From the NCBI GenBank assembly GCA_963779225.1, contig CAVZWW010000002.1, positions 310,001 through 374,000 on the forward strand: 64,000 bases of DNA, given 5' to 3'. This document shows, one piece after another, positions 1 to 9,788 of this stretch. The notes under the pieces were generated by a model, which searched no databases, was not told where the DNA came from, and saw only the letters and a program-made list of their open reading frames with translations. Each line of letters starts with the position of its first letter. Position 1 is the first letter of the stretch. This stretch comes from CAVPCZ01 sp963779225 (GTDB lineage Bacteria; Bacteroidota; Ignavibacteria; UBA10030; UBA6906). A program made the translations under genes and the position numbers.

Positions 1-1204
1 GCACATTCGCCTGAATATTATGCACCGCGTTGAAGACAAACCCTCCGCCATCGCCGAAAATCCGCATCCGCTCGCGAACCTCATTCTCCACCTGAGCCGG
101 GGTCCCGTATGGCAGCGTACGCTGCGTATCCACGCCGCCCCCCCAGAAAACCAGTTCTTTGCCGTACAGCTTTTTCAATCTCTCCGGTTCCATCCCCGCC
201 GTCGAAGTCTGGACCGGATTCAACACATCGAATCCCGCTTCAATGAAATCCGGAATCAACTCTGCCACACAGCCGCAGGAGTGGATGAATGTTTTCCATG
301 AGGAATGTTTGTGGATGAATCCCGTGATCTCCTTGTGGAAGGGCATGTACAGGTCCCGGTACGATTTCCGTGAAATGAACAGGCCGGTCTGCGTGCCAAA
401 ATCCGTCCCCGTGACGAATGCCACCTGAACGCGGTCGCCGACCCGCTTGATGAGCCGCTCGAGATTCTGCAGTGCAATGGCGCACTGCCCTTCGAACACC
501 CTGTAGACATACTCCCGCCGTGCGGCCGTCGCCACATACCATTCTTCGATATCACGTATGCCGCGCGTCTGTTTTCTCCCGACTGCCGGGACGAGCGCAA
601 TATCACCAAAAGCCGTGCCCGGGGATCCGACAACAGACCCCTTCTCCTGCTTCACCGTCGCCCCGGCGCCTGCGGCATAGTGTTCGAGATCCGCCCCGGT
701 CAGCGGGGCAAACTCCTCCAGATTATCCGCGGGATCGAGCCGGTCTTCCACGATTTCCTGCTGACGGGGAATGGCGTCAAAAAAATGGCCTCCTTCAGGC
801 ATGCGTCCGCTCGGGGGAACCGACATATCCCCTTCCGGGTACATCAGAAGGTTCCGATTCTCATCCCTCGTCACGTTGAACGCGCCCGGCACGAGCACCT
901 CGGTCCCGTCGAACAGCGTGAACGGTTTCCAGCCGGTGTTGGCGAAGCCGAACATGTTTGTCGGCGCCGGGACGCTCATGACATCGATACCCAGCGCATC
1001 GCGGAGTTTTTCGTCGATCTCCCCGAGCATTTGATACGGTTCGATCACCTTTACCCGGTAGTCCGGTTCACCCAGCAACCTGGACCGCAGTTTCGCGACG
1101 ATACTCACCGCCATACCGGTCACCGCGGTTGCACCGAAGTCCACACACACACGGTCGGGCTGCTGGTGGTTCAACGTCTTCTCCAACCGTTCGCGTGACG
1201 TCAT
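1..1204 (-). CDS. Uroporphyrinogen-decarboxylase-family (URO-D/MtaA-like) protein, 3' truncated by window edge
   Basis: The frame is open from ATG 1204 to the left edge (401 residues, no stop), so the C-terminus lies outside the window. The sequence has the URO-D barrel pattern: an N-terminal SRERLEKTLNHQQPDRVCVDFG, which recalls the usual R-P-D-R-x-P opening, and late barrel segments FIHSCGCVAELIPDFIEAG and VFWGGGVDTQRTLP typical of the methyltransferase branch (MtaA/CmuA-like) rather than true HemE. The ATG overlaps the stop of the upstream heparinase-like gene (ATGA at 1201-1204), so translation is probably coupled. Substrate unknown; many such proteins sit in sugar or polysaccharide loci and are not haem enzymes. 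Confidence 0.8.
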   Translation of the reverse strand, partial: MTSRERLEKTLNHQQPDRVCVDFGATAVTGMAVSIVAKLRSRLLGEPDYRVKVIEPYQMLGEIDEKLRDALGIDVMSVPAPTNMFGFANTGWKPFTLFDGTEVLVPGAFNVTRDENRNLLMYPEGDMSVPPSGRMPEGGHFFDAIPRQQEIVEDRLDPADNLEEFAPLTGADLEHYAAGAGATVKQEKGSVVGSPGTAFGDIALVPAVGRKQTRGIRDIEEWYVATAARREYVYRVFEGQCAIALQNLERLIKRVGDRVQVAFVTGTDFGTQTGLFISRKSYRDLYMPFHKEITGFIHKHSSWKTFIHSCGCVAELIPDFIEAGFDVLNPVQTSTAGMEPERLKKLYGKELVFWGGGVDTQRTLPYGTPAQVENEVRERMRIFGDGGGFVFNAVHNIQANV

Positions 1205-3535
1205 GGCCGGGCTTCTCCCTCCCAGTACCGGAGTTTCCACACGCCGGGCTGATTCGGACTGCCGTCGAACGCGAGTCCGTTGTCGACGGGGAACTGTTCG
1301 TGCAGAACTTTTCCCTTATAGACGATCTTGATTGCGCCGACGGCGACATACCGCACCCGGTCCTTCTCTTCCACGGAGAACAGGTGGTATGCGTCGGTCT
1401 CAAACGGCCCGAATGTGGTTTTTCCGGATTCATACGTGTACATCGGGCGACGCCAGTCGCGGATCAAATCCCGTTCCATATCCAGCTTGACGCCGATCCG
1501 GTAGGTCTTGCCCCCGGTCTGTATGGTCAGCATGATTGTTGAGGGATCATCGCCGGGGTCAGTCATCTGCACGGCTTCAACCAGACGGCGCGGATCCTCT
1601 TTGGCCGCATGCGGGATAAGCACGGTGACAAACGCCTGCATATCGTTCCGGTACCCATGTCTGCCGGTCATCTGATACACGACCTGTTCACGCTGGTAAT
1701 ACCGTTCCTGTGTCTCCACACCGAGCTGGAGGCGCTGGCGTGCAGGGAAGACCAGAAGGAGGCGTTCATCGCTCCGTACGCTTGTGTTCTGCAGGGAATC
1801 GTATGCCGTGTCGTACCAGCCCGGCCCCTGTTCCAGCACGCTGCCGTGTATGCCAGAGCGAGGCCATGGTCAGGTATCCCGGTGCCGTGAAGCACACGGC
1901 ATCCACCACAACAAACCAGTCCAGTTCTTTCACGTGCACCACAAGCCGGTCGGCTTCATATCCCAGACGGCTGTTGATCAGGCGGGTGCGCGACATCGAG
2001 TAGTCTTTCAGTGCCAGGAAATCGATCTTGCGTGTACGGACTTCCTGATACGCTCCTGAATTCCTGAAAAAATCGAGCATCTTCTGACCCGGCACGGCCT
2101 CGTTGTTCGGGGATGCAAACCGGAATTCTCCGGCCTTCTGCCCCAGGGCGATTTTGCCGTCCCGCACGACCAGCCGGTTGTGATAGTAATCCGCACGGAA
2201 CGCTCCGTACGGTCCGCTGGGCATGTAGTTGCGGTATCCGCCGTCGTGCAGCAGCACCCCGTTGTTCCGCATGAAGAGTGCGATACTGTTCTCGTCCGAA
2301 TGTCCGTGGTGCATCTTTTCCTCTTCCACCGGGATACTCGTGCGCAGATTTTCCCGGAAGAGCCAGCCGCCGTCTCCCTCGTCCCGGTAGTTCAGCAGGA
2401 GGTATGTACTGGAGGGGGTCCACCCGTTGCGGAACACGATTTTCTTGCCCACAAGATCCTCCAGCACTTCCCTGCTGCCGTTCACGGGCGGCTCGGCCGG
2501 GAGGGAGAAGTCGGCCCACCGGAGTGCGTCGGACATCGTCAGCGCGGTGAACACGCCCTTGGCCTTGGGAAGCGGATCGAGGAACTTCCGGAAGTGCCGG
2601 GCCGCGGCCCAGCGCAAACGGGGATCCCGCGTGACAGCCGCCCCCTTTTCAAAGAAGGGGATCATCCGTTCCCATGAACTGCCCCAGTTTGCGTCGCCGA
2701 CATCGGGGACGAATCCCGCAGGGGAGATCATCTGGAGGAAGTACTCAAAGTAGTAGGTCATAATCGGGCTGCGGTACAGATGTTCATCCGTGCGGATATC
2801 ACTGACGTAGGCCAGGAGTGAATACAGCCAGATCCCGTTATAGCCGGTTGCATCCTCGATTTCCCACTTATCCCAGTTGTCGCCGGCGATGGCCTCACCC
2901 ATGGTGATCCATCGTTGCCGGTGGGGATGATCGGTCACCGCTTTGGCTGCGTAGAGCAGTGCTTCGGCACGCAGCATGGCGCGGTTCATGGCGCCCCACT
3001 CCTGGAAGTTCGCGATGAAGTCCGCGCTTCCCGCAATGTTGTCTTCAATGATCCGCCGTTCGGCATCGGTGAGGGACAGGTGCTTCTTCAGGACCGCATA
3101 GGCATGACAGTACTTGCCCATATAGAAGATGTTCGGGAGTGCGGGGAGTCCCGCGGCATACTCGGCCCGGTTCTTCCCGTAGTCACGGGGGTAGGCTTCG
3201 CGATGACGCCCGAATTCGAGGAGAAGCCGCTTCGCCCGCCGGAGCTCTGCCGAATCTCCCGTGGCTTCAAACAGGTTTACCGAAAGGGCGGCGAGATAGA
3301 CTTCATTGCCGGGCGGGTTATAGCCGAACACGTAACCGGTGTCGATGGTTTTCCGCCACTGTTCGCGGGCGGTTTCCAGGGAGGCCCAGGCGGTATCCGC
3401 GGCGCCCTTCATGTACGCCAGATATTCCGCGCGGCTCACAGCACCTTCGCCGCTGCGTGCGCTTGCGGTGAAGAGCATCACGGCACACAGAAGAGCAGCG
3501 CATGATTGTCGGGATGGCACACGTTCTGTTCGCAC
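1201..3535 (-). CDS. Secreted heparinase II/III-family protein (frame error near 1845)
   Basis: The first 580 or so residues read from GTG 3535, chosen because an AGGGA ribosome site sits 8 bases upstream and a signal peptide (LLCAVMLFTASARS) follows directly. An all-alpha toroid-like N-terminal half precedes a heparinase II/III C-terminal beta domain with HHGHSDENSIALFM and GAFRADYYHNRLVVRDG, the family's His-rich and Tyr/Arg segments. The frame is lost near 1845; the remaining 200 residues (starting VLEQGPGWYDTAYDS, ending RYWEGEARP) continue in another frame and complete the beta domain, so one base is probably missing or extra. Likely a periplasmic or secreted polysaccharide lyase; substrate not deducible. 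Overlaps the URO-D gene. Confidence 0.75.
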
Positions 3536-3703
3536 GTTCAGGTTCCCTTGTCGTTGATGGTGTGAGTGGAGATCGCCGTGGCGGGCGGATAGGGCGCGAG
3601 ATTCTCTGTTCACCAGGCTTTCGTGACCGGCGGACCGGCCGTGATTTCCCGGCGGGCTCCGGTTGACCGGACCCGCCCCGGGAAGGTCTGTTGTTCCGCC
3701 GCC

Positions 3704-4906
3704 TTACTCGCTCGTCGTCAGGAACAGCGGCTTCATTTCAAAGCTCTTGTAATGCGGGCGCAGCCGCTCGAAGTTGTAGTGCTCCTTCACGTTCACCACC
3801 TTCTTCGTGCTCGTGACGACATCCAGCGGCAGGTTGTCGTACCGCCCGTTCTTGAGCACCACCAGCCGGCCGTGCACCCCTTTCAGGATCAGGTCCAGCG
3901 CCAGATTGCCGTACGCCATCGGCACAATCGAATCAATGGAGTCCGGATCGCCGCCGCGCACAAGGTATCCGAGCTTCTGCGGAATGGTGTTGATCGTTTT
4001 GCCGTCGTTGTACTTCGGCGAAAGCTCTTTCAGCTTCTCCGAAACGAGATCGCCGATGCCGCCCAGTTTCTTGTGGCCGTAGTCGTCGGTGGTTTCCCGT
4101 TCGAAGACCATGTCACCCCCTTCAAACATGGCGCCCTCGGAGACCAGGACCACCGAGTACCGGCTCGGGTTGTTCTTGCGGTCGTACACCATCAGCTCCG
4201 TCAGCAGCTCGATGTCGAATCGGACTTCGGGGATGACGCAGCGGTTGGCCGAGCCGGCCATTGTCGGGACCATTGCGGTGAAGCCGGCGTACCGTCCGAA
4301 CACTTCGAGCACAAGGAAGCGTTCATGCGAACCGGCGGAGGTCCGGAGGCTGTTGGTCATCTGGATGGTGCGGGTGACGCAGGTGGAGAACCCGATGCAG
4401 TAATCGGTACCGGGGACATCGTTGTCCATGGTCTTCGGGATAGCCACCACCTTCATCCCGTCCTGATACAGCCGCACGCCGTAGCTCAGCGTATCGTCCC
4501 CGCCGATCGGGATAAGATAATCTATGCCCAGCCAATCCAGATTGGCCTTCACTTCTTCAGTAAGATCATTGGTCTCGGCGGTGTACTTGTCCTTGAGATG
4601 CAGCGGCACGGCGCTCTTTTTGACGTGGCTCGGGCGGGTTCGTGAGGTGTGCAGGAACGTTCCGCCCGTCCGCCCAGCCCTGTTGACGATATCCTCGGTC
4701 AGGACCTGGAAATTGTGGGTGTTGTCCGCCTCCTTGTCGCGGACGATATCCAGAAGTCCGGCCCATCCACGGCGCAGGCCAATCACCTTGTATCCCTCCC
4801 GCAGGGCGCGAATGGTGACGGCCCGGATCGCCGGGTTCAGCCCCGGAACATCGCCGCCACCTGTGAGTATGCCAAGAACGCCTTTTCCTGTATTGATGTT
4901 TGCCAT
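3704..4906 (-). CDS. pfkA: 6-phosphofructokinase, probably pyrophosphate-dependent type
   Basis: 400 residues of the PFK family, phosphorylating fructose 6-phosphate in glycolysis. GGGDVPGLN (residues 17-24) is the nucleotide/PPi-binding loop and PKTMDNDV (157-164) holds the catalytic TxDxD. Two marker positions match PPi-using enzymes: GGDD (135-138) instead of GGDG and Lys in PKT instead of the Gly of PGT. By family knowledge this pair blocks ATP binding and favours PPi; the donor here is inferred and untested. A ribosome site AGGAGT lies 6 bases before the ATG, with a good promoter upstream (4948-4976). Intact, monocistronic; the heparinase-like gene follows after 168 bp. Confidence 0.9.
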   Translation of the reverse strand: MANINTGKGVLGILTGGGDVPGLNPAIRAVTIRALREGYKVIGLRRGWAGLLDIVRDKEADNTHNFQVLTEDIVNRAGRTGGTFLHTSRTRPSHVKKSAVPLHLKDKYTAETNDLTEEVKANLDWLGIDYLIPIGGDDTLSYGVRLYQDGMKVVAIPKTMDNDVPGTDYCIGFSTCVTRTIQMTNSLRTSAGSHERFLVLEVFGRYAGFTAMVPTMAGSANRCVIPEVRFDIELLTELMVYDRKNNPSRYSVVLVSEGAMFEGGDMVFERETTDDYGHKKLGGIGDLVSEKLKELSPKYNDGKTINTIPQKLGYLVRGGDPDSIDSIVPMAYGNLALDLILKGVHGRLVVLKNGRYDNLPLDVVTSTKKVVNVKEHYNFERLRPHYKSFEMKPLFLTTSE

Positions 4907-5229
4907 ATGCCACTCCTGTTCATAAATGCAGTGGTGTAATGTGTGCTATCGTATCATAACCGGTCGTTTCGGACAACAAACATTCTGTTGCGCATGCGGC
5001 GGAAGGTCCCCTCAGCCCCCCCCTTCTCGCTGCGGACGGCGGATCATCGTCAGCAGCCGTCCGGACATGGCCGGAGTGCGGAAGAGTGTCGTGGAGTCAC
5101 CTGAGGGAAGGTCTTATCCTTTCAATAATACCCAGCATTCCCGAGAAAATCAACCTCCGGATACTTGCGGCTCAAGGCCATTTATTGTACCATTTTGCGA
5201 CCCTCTTTCTGCAACAACCGCGGAAGTTC
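4907..5229. other. Divergent intergenic region between pfkA and the PPDK_N gene
   Basis: 323 bases with no convincing gene. It holds the pfkA promoter and a perfect 8-bp inverted repeat (CGGACGGC at 5033-5040 and GCCGTCCG at 5056-5063, 15-base loop) that could be a leader hairpin or operator for the plus-strand gene. A run of eight C at about 5017-5023 is also present. An in-frame upstream extension of the plus-strand gene to 5086 looks non-coding. Confidence 0.5.
4948..4976 (-). promoter_or_regulatory. Putative sigma-70-type promoter of pfkA
   Basis: On the minus strand, TTGTCC (-35, 4976-4971) and TACGAT (-10, 4953-4948) are separated by exactly 17 bases. This predicts a start near 4941 and a 35-base leader before the pfkA ATG. 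Judged by eye from consensus only. Confidence 0.45.
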
Positions 5230-8211
5230 ATGAGCAAAACCGACCGCATACGATTCAACGAGATGCACGACACCCGTATTCAGAGTTTTCAGAAGCTGAT
5301 GCGGTACAAGATCCGGGACATCATGCTGGTGTCGAGTCTCTATGACCAGTACCTGTTCGAGGAGGACGGCCGTTTATACGAGCTCATCCGGCAGGAATTC
5401 CAGACCCTGAACCTGAGTCACCCGCCGGAGATCACGCATGTCACGAGCGGTGCGGAAGCCCTGGAGCTGATCAACGGCGGAGAGAACTTCGATCTGATCA
5501 TCACGACGCTCCACATCGAAGACGTCCATGTCATCCGTTTCGCCCGCTCGTTGCGCGACGCCGGCGTGACCACTCCCATTATTCTGCTCGCATACGACAA
5601 CAAGGAGCGGAAGGAGCTCGTCAACATTTACGACACCTCCATCTTCGAACAGATTTTCCTCTGGCAGGGCGACTACCGGCTGCTCATCGGCATCATCAAG
5701 TATCTCGAAGACCGGTTGAACGTGGAAAACGATACGCGCGCCGTTGGTGTGCAGTCGATTATTCTTGTCGAAGACAGCGTGCAGTTTTATTCGATGTATC
5801 TCCCGCTCATCTACACCGAAATCCTGAATCAGTCCCAGCGCCTGATCTCGGAAGGGGTGAACATCACACACCGTTTCCTGCGCATGCGTGCACGCCCGAA
5901 GATCCTCCTGTGCACCACCTATGAAGAGGCCTGGGCGTACTATGAAAAGTATGAGGAGTATATCCTCGGCATTATTTCCGATGTGAATTTCAAACGGAAC
6001 GGCGTCAAAGATCCCGGGGCCGGCTTTGCTTTCGCCCAGACGGTTCGCAGCCGTCATGCCGATATCTCCATCCTGCTGCAGTCGAGCAACGTCGAATATG
6101 AAGAACGGGCCCGGGAAATCGGAGCATCGTTTTTGCAGAAAGGGTCGCAGCGGTTGCTGTTTAACCTGCGGAAGTTCATGCTGGACAATTTCGGTTTCGG
6201 CGACTTCGTCTTCCGGGCGTCGGATGGCACCGAGGTCGGGCGCGCAACGGACCTCAAGTCCCTGGAGGCGCAGCTCCGTGTCGTCCCGGACGAGACGATC
6301 ACCTTCCATGCCTCGCACAATCACTTTTCCAACTGGTTGAAGGCGCGCACGGAGTTCGGGCTGGCACATAAGCTCCGCCCGCACAAGGTCACCGACTTCG
6401 CCTCGGTCCATGACCTGCGTATGGATCTGATTACCGCCCTGAAGGAGTATCAGGAGATCCAGCAGCGGGGTGTGATCACGGAATTCAGCCGGGAGAGTTT
6501 TGATGCACGCAGCGGTTTCGCGCGAATCGGCGGCGGTTCCCTGGGTGGCAAGGCCCGCGGACTGGGCTTCATCAACCAGGTGATCAACCGGTACAACATT
6601 CGTGACTACTTCGTCGACGTGGAGATCTCCGTCCCTTCCGCGGTCGTCATTGCCACGGACGTTTTCGACCGCTTTCTCGCGGACAACAACCTTGAGAACT
6701 TCGCGCTGAACACCACCAATGACGGGGAACTGCATCAGCGGTTCCTGGCCGCAACGCAGTTTCCGCAGGACGTTCTCCGGAAGCTTTCGGAGTTCATCGA
6801 CCTGGTCCATGAACCCCTCGCGATCCGTTCGTCCAGTGTGCTGGAAGACTCACAGTACCAGCCGTTCGCCGGGGTCTACGCGACCTACATGATCCCCAAC
6901 AATCACCCCGATCATCATGTGCGGCTGGAAGAGCTGATGCGCAGCATCAAGCTGGTGTATGCCTCCACGTTCGCCCGGAGCGCACGGGACTATATGAAGG
7001 CGACCGCCTACCGGCTTGAAGAAGAGAAAATGGCCGTCATCGTCCAGCGCATGGTAGGTGCTCCGCACGGATACCGGTTCTATCCGGATTTCGCCGGCGT
7101 CGCCAAATCCTACAACTTCTATCCCGTCCCTCCGCAAAACGCAACAGACGGGATTGTGCAGGTCGCCCTGGGTCTGGGTAAAACCGTTGTGGACGGCGGC
7201 AACTCCGTTCGTTTCTGTCCGAGATACCCCCGGCACATGATGCAGTTCTTCTCCACCAAGGAGACCATCCGCAACGCGCAGCAGGAATTCCTGGCAATGG
7301 ACCTCACGGAAACCGGCGCAAATCTCCCCCATGAGCCAGATATCTTCATCAAACGTTTTGATCTGAGTAAAGCGGAGGACGACGAGACGCTGTACTACGT
7401 CGGGTCCACGTATTCCGCCGACAATGATTCCGTGTACGACGGCATCTCCCGCCCGGGGAGACGGGTTGTCACCTTCGCGCCGATCCTGAAGCACAAGGTC
7501 TTCCCCCTTCCGGAAATTCTGGATCTGATTCTCGAACTCGGGACGTGGGGAATGGGGACGCATGTGGAAGTGGAATTCGCCGTCAACATGAAGGTCCCGC
7601 ACGGACACCCCAGGGAATTCGGCTTTCTGCAGATCCGCCCGCTTGTTCTGAGTCTGGAGATGGAAGAACTCGATGTCGAGAATATCGCCCGCGAGGATCT
7701 CATCTGCCGCAGTCAACAGGTGCTGGGCAACGGAGTGTATCGTGATATTCTGGATCTGGTTGTCGTGGATATCCATACCTACGAACGATCCAGGAGTCAT
7801 GACGTTGCCCAGGAAATCGCCCGGGTGAATGCAAAGCTGCTGGCGGAGGGACGCTCGTACCTGATTCTGGGTGTGGGGCGGTGGGGAAGCCTGGATCCAT
7901 GGCTGGGCATCCCCGTCACGTGGGATCAGATCTCCGGTGCAACCGTGATCGTGGAATCCGGATTCAAGGATGTCCACGTCACGCCCTCGCAGGGGTCCCA
8001 TTTTTTCCAGAACATCACCTCATTCCGGATCGGGTATTTCACCGTCAACGATTCCACGGTTGACTCGTTCATCGACTGGGAATGGCTGCAGCAGCAGGCG
8101 GGAGTGGAGGAATTAACGTACACGCGTCATCTGCGTTTTGAGAAACCCATTACCGTGAAGATCAACGGGCACAGGAACACCGGTGTCATTCTGAAGCCGG
8201 GTGTGGCCTGA
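5230..8211 (+). CDS. PEP/pyruvate-binding (PPDK_N) domain protein with two N-terminal receiver-like domains
   Basis: 993 residues from ATG 5230 (a further upstream ATG at 5086 is possible but its extension looks non-coding). Residues about 25-165 form a degenerate receiver fold in which the acceptor Asp position reads IITTLHI. Residues about 172-310 form a second receiver with acidic pair ED182, acceptor Asp251 (IISDVNF) and Lys304. From about 430 the PPDK_N ATP-grasp-like module follows: GGGSLGGKARG (near 434-445), LAIRSSSVLED, VALGLGKTVVDGG. I see no swivelling phosphohistidine motif (TxGGxxxHxA) and no PEP-utilizer barrel, so it cannot be a complete PEP synthase or PPDK. Probably a regulated phosphotransfer subunit; partner unknown. 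Confidence 0.8.
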   Translation: MSKTDRIRFNEMHDTRIQSFQKLMRYKIRDIMLVSSLYDQYLFEEDGRLYELIRQEFQTLNLSHPPEITHVTSGAEALELINGGENFDLIITTLHIEDVHVIRFARSLRDAGVTTPIILLAYDNKERKELVNIYDTSIFEQIFLWQGDYRLLIGIIKYLEDRLNVENDTRAVGVQSIILVEDSVQFYSMYLPLIYTEILNQSQRLISEGVNITHRFLRMRARPKILLCTTYEEAWAYYEKYEEYILGIISDVNFKRNGVKDPGAGFAFAQTVRSRHADISILLQSSNVEYEERAREIGASFLQKGSQRLLFNLRKFMLDNFGFGDFVFRASDGTEVGRATDLKSLEAQLRVVPDETITFHASHNHFSNWLKARTEFGLAHKLRPHKVTDFASVHDLRMDLITALKEYQEIQQRGVITEFSRESFDARSGFARIGGGSLGGKARGLGFINQVINRYNIRDYFVDVEISVPSAVVIATDVFDRFLADNNLENFALNTTNDGELHQRFLAATQFPQDVLRKLSEFIDLVHEPLAIRSSSVLEDSQYQPFAGVYATYMIPNNHPDHHVRLEELMRSIKLVYASTFARSARDYMKATAYRLEEEKMAVIVQRMVGAPHGYRFYPDFAGVAKSYNFYPVPPQNATDGIVQVALGLGKTVVDGGNSVRFCPRYPRHMMQFFSTKETIRNAQQEFLAMDLTETGANLPHEPDIFIKRFDLSKAEDDETLYYVGSTYSADNDSVYDGISRPGRRVVTFAPILKHKVFPLPEILDLILELGTWGMGTHVEVEFAVNMKVPHGHPREFGFLQIRPLVLSLEMEELDVENIAREDLICRSQQVLGNGVYRDILDLVVVDIHTYERSRSHDVAQEIARVNAKLLAEGRSYLILGVGRWGSLDPWLGIPVTWDQISGATVIVESGFKDVHVTPSQGSHFFQNITSFRIGYFTVNDSTVDSFIDWEWLQQQAGVEELTYTRHLRFEKPITVKINGHRNTGVILKPGVA

Positions 8212-8235
8212 AAATCACGTCCGGGACGCTGCCGG

Positions 8236-8712
8236 TTATTGTTCGAAGACCCCGACGACGGCGGCATGCGCCAGCGAATGTCGCTTTATCGCGTCCAGGC
8301 ATTCCTGTGACGAGGCCAGCGGTCCGAGGGGGAGGGATGGGGCGGAAAGTGCATGCACGGTAATTTCGTAGTTATGTGGACCCGATTGACGGGGCGGGCG
8401 CGGGCCTCCGTAGCCGGTATCGCCGAAGGAATTGCGGATCTCCAGACTTCCTTCAGGGAGACGCTCCCGGACACCTGAGGCACCTTCGGCCAGTTCGCGC
8501 ACGGAGGCGGGAAGGTTGACGATGCACCAGTGAAGCCAGTTGTGCGCGATCGGATGCCGGTCGAATATGGTGAGGACGAACGACTGTGTGCCGGGAGGAA
8601 CATCGGTCCATGCCACCGGCGGCGACATATTCTCTCCCCCCTTTACCCCCCGGTGCGCGCAGCGCGTGGGCAGATACTTTCCGCTGAGAAGGGCTGTGCA
8701 GAACACTTTCAT
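8236..8712 (-). CDS. YbhB/YbcL-type Raf kinase inhibitor-like (PEBP) protein
   Basis: 158 residues, usual length for bacterial PEBP proteins. Seen: the anion-pocket segment ENMSPPVAWTDVPPGTQSFVL, the DRHPIAHNWLHWCIVNLP motif (bacterial form of D-P-D-x-P...HW), and GYGGPRPPRQSGPHNYEITVHAL, the Gly-Pro-Pro-x-G-x-H-x-Y block. Bacterial members are cytosolic or periplasmic; their physiological role is poorly known. The ATG overlaps the stop of the receiver gene upstream (ATGA at 8709-8712), so the two are co-translated. It converges with the PPDK_N gene, whose stop is 24 bases away. Confidence 0.88.
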   Translation of the reverse strand: MKVFCTALLSGKYLPTRCAHRGVKGGENMSPPVAWTDVPPGTQSFVLTIFDRHPIAHNWLHWCIVNLPASVRELAEGASGVRERLPEGSLEIRNSFGDTGYGGPRPPRQSGPHNYEITVHALSAPSLPLGPLASSQECLDAIKRHSLAHAAVVGVFEQ

Positions 8713-9140
8713 GACTCTGCTCCTCCGGCCCCATCCGGCGTTTTGGCATAGGCCGCGGTACGGATCTCACGGCGAATTTCGTGCATCTCCACCCGCCCCT
8801 TCCGCATGTATTTGATGCCCCGCATCGCCAGATCCAGCACCTCCTTCTGACCCAGGTCGCGCCCCGTGATGACAATGATCGGCACATGCTTCGTCGCGGG
8901 ATCCGCCTTGATCTCCTCAATGAACTGCATCCCGCCTTTTTTTCTGAGAGCCAGATCCATCAACACCACCGCCGGCTTGTGCTCCTTGACGGCGCCGAGG
9001 ATATCCTCGGCATTCACCGGAAATTGCACACCCACGAACCCGTCATCTTCCACGATGAATTTGAGCAGGTTGGAAAAATCAGCACTGTCCTCAACGATGA
9101 GAACAGTTTTGGGGGAGTCGGCTTTGGCAGCTTTCGGCAT
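8709..9140 (-). CDS. Single-domain response regulator (receiver only)
   Basis: 143 residues from ATG 9140. The CheY-like fold is complete: VLIVEDSADF acidic pair, acceptor Asp in VVLMDLAL, Thr in VIVITGRD, and Lys in KYMRKGRV, where the usual Pro after Lys is Gly. There is no output domain, only a 20-residue Ala/Gly-rich tail, so signalling must be by protein contact. A longer start at 9203 is possible, but the promoter at 9192-9220 would then overlap the coding region. Co-transcribed with the PEBP gene; partner kinase not obvious nearby. Confidence 0.85.
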   Translation of the reverse strand: MPKAAKADSPKTVLIVEDSADFSNLLKFIVEDDGFVGVQFPVNAEDILGAVKEHKPAVVLMDLALRKKGGMQFIEEIKADPATKHVPIIVITGRDLGQKEVLDLAMRGIKYMRKGRVEMHEIRREIRTAAYAKTPDGAGGAES

Positions 9141-9191
9141 ACGAGTCCAGGTGGTTACGTGCAGACAATTGCAGGGAGGAAATATGTTTTT

Positions 9192-9220
9192 AAGATACAT
9201 CAATCAGGCTAATAAAGCAA
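9192..9220 (-). promoter_or_regulatory. Putative sigma-70-type promoter of the receiver/PEBP pair
   Basis: Minus strand TTGCTT (9220-9215), 17-base spacer, TATCTT (9197-9192); predicted start near 9185, 45 bases before ATG 9140. This supports the shorter receiver start. Confidence 0.45.
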
Positions 9221-9323
9221 CGCCCACTTGCAGAAGGCCCGGATTCTTTGTAGATTTTATTCGGCTTTTCTTCTGCTTCTCTTCGGCTTTTGTTCATTTT
9301 GATCAATAGGAGAGCACCCTTTC

Positions 9324-9788
9324 ATGCAGGCACGCACTCTTTTCTTCGCGTCTTTGGCCGCAGCCGTTTTTCTCCCCTCCTGTTCCACCCTGACCCTCGA
9401 GCAGGTGGATTTCGGCTGGCCGGTGGAGAGCGTGGTCACGGTGAACAGCATGAACAGGGCTGAGGAGGGGCGGTACGCCCTCTCCTTCCCTGCCGGACCG
9501 CTCGCATTCACGGAATTCAAGGATTCCACCATCCTCATAGGTGCATCGCTGCGAGTCATACGGAATACCGAGGGCCTGTATTTCGTGACCGGACCCCGGT
9601 TCAAGAACGTCTATGTGTTCTCCCCGGACGCGGGCATGCTCAAGCTCTCGCAGGCCATTGAAGTGTCGCAGACCGGCTTGAAGGCCCCCGCGCTGAATCA
9701 GCGCCCGCCGTACATTGAACTGATCGACGGGGAGGCTCCTGCCCGCTACCTGACCGGCGCCGCCCTCCTTGAAGGGAGACCCCAGTGA
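9324..9788 (+). CDS. Lipoprotein of unknown function
   Basis: 154 residues with a lipoprotein signal: hydrophobic FASLAAAVFLPSC, lipobox LPSC with Cys20. The mature part is about 134 residues, mostly predicted beta (VESVVTVNSMN, YVFSPDAGMLKLSQAIEV). A ribosome site AGGAGAG precedes the ATG. I do not recognise a family. The stop overlaps the start of the next gene (ATG 9785, TGA ending 9788), so the two products probably act together at the cell envelope. Confidence 0.75.
   Translation: MQARTLFFASLAAAVFLPSCSTLTLEQVDFGWPVESVVTVNSMNRAEEGRYALSFPAGPLAFTEFKDSTILIGASLRVIRNTEGLYFVTGPRFKNVYVFSPDAGMLKLSQAIEVSQTGLKAPALNQRPPYIELIDGEAPARYLTGAALLEGRPQ

Noticed and set aside
3623..4645. 340-codon plus-strand open frame
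   Set aside because: Antisense to the well-conserved PFK gene; no conserved motif and no ribosome site.
5086..5229. 48-residue N-terminal extension of the PPDK_N protein
   Set aside because: It starts inside the divergent intergenic region, has no ribosome site and an unusual composition; ATG 5230 fits the receiver start better.
5374..8001. Two long minus-strand open frames (478 and 383 codons)
   Set aside because: They mirror the PPDK_N gene, which has clear domain signatures; the products show no motif.
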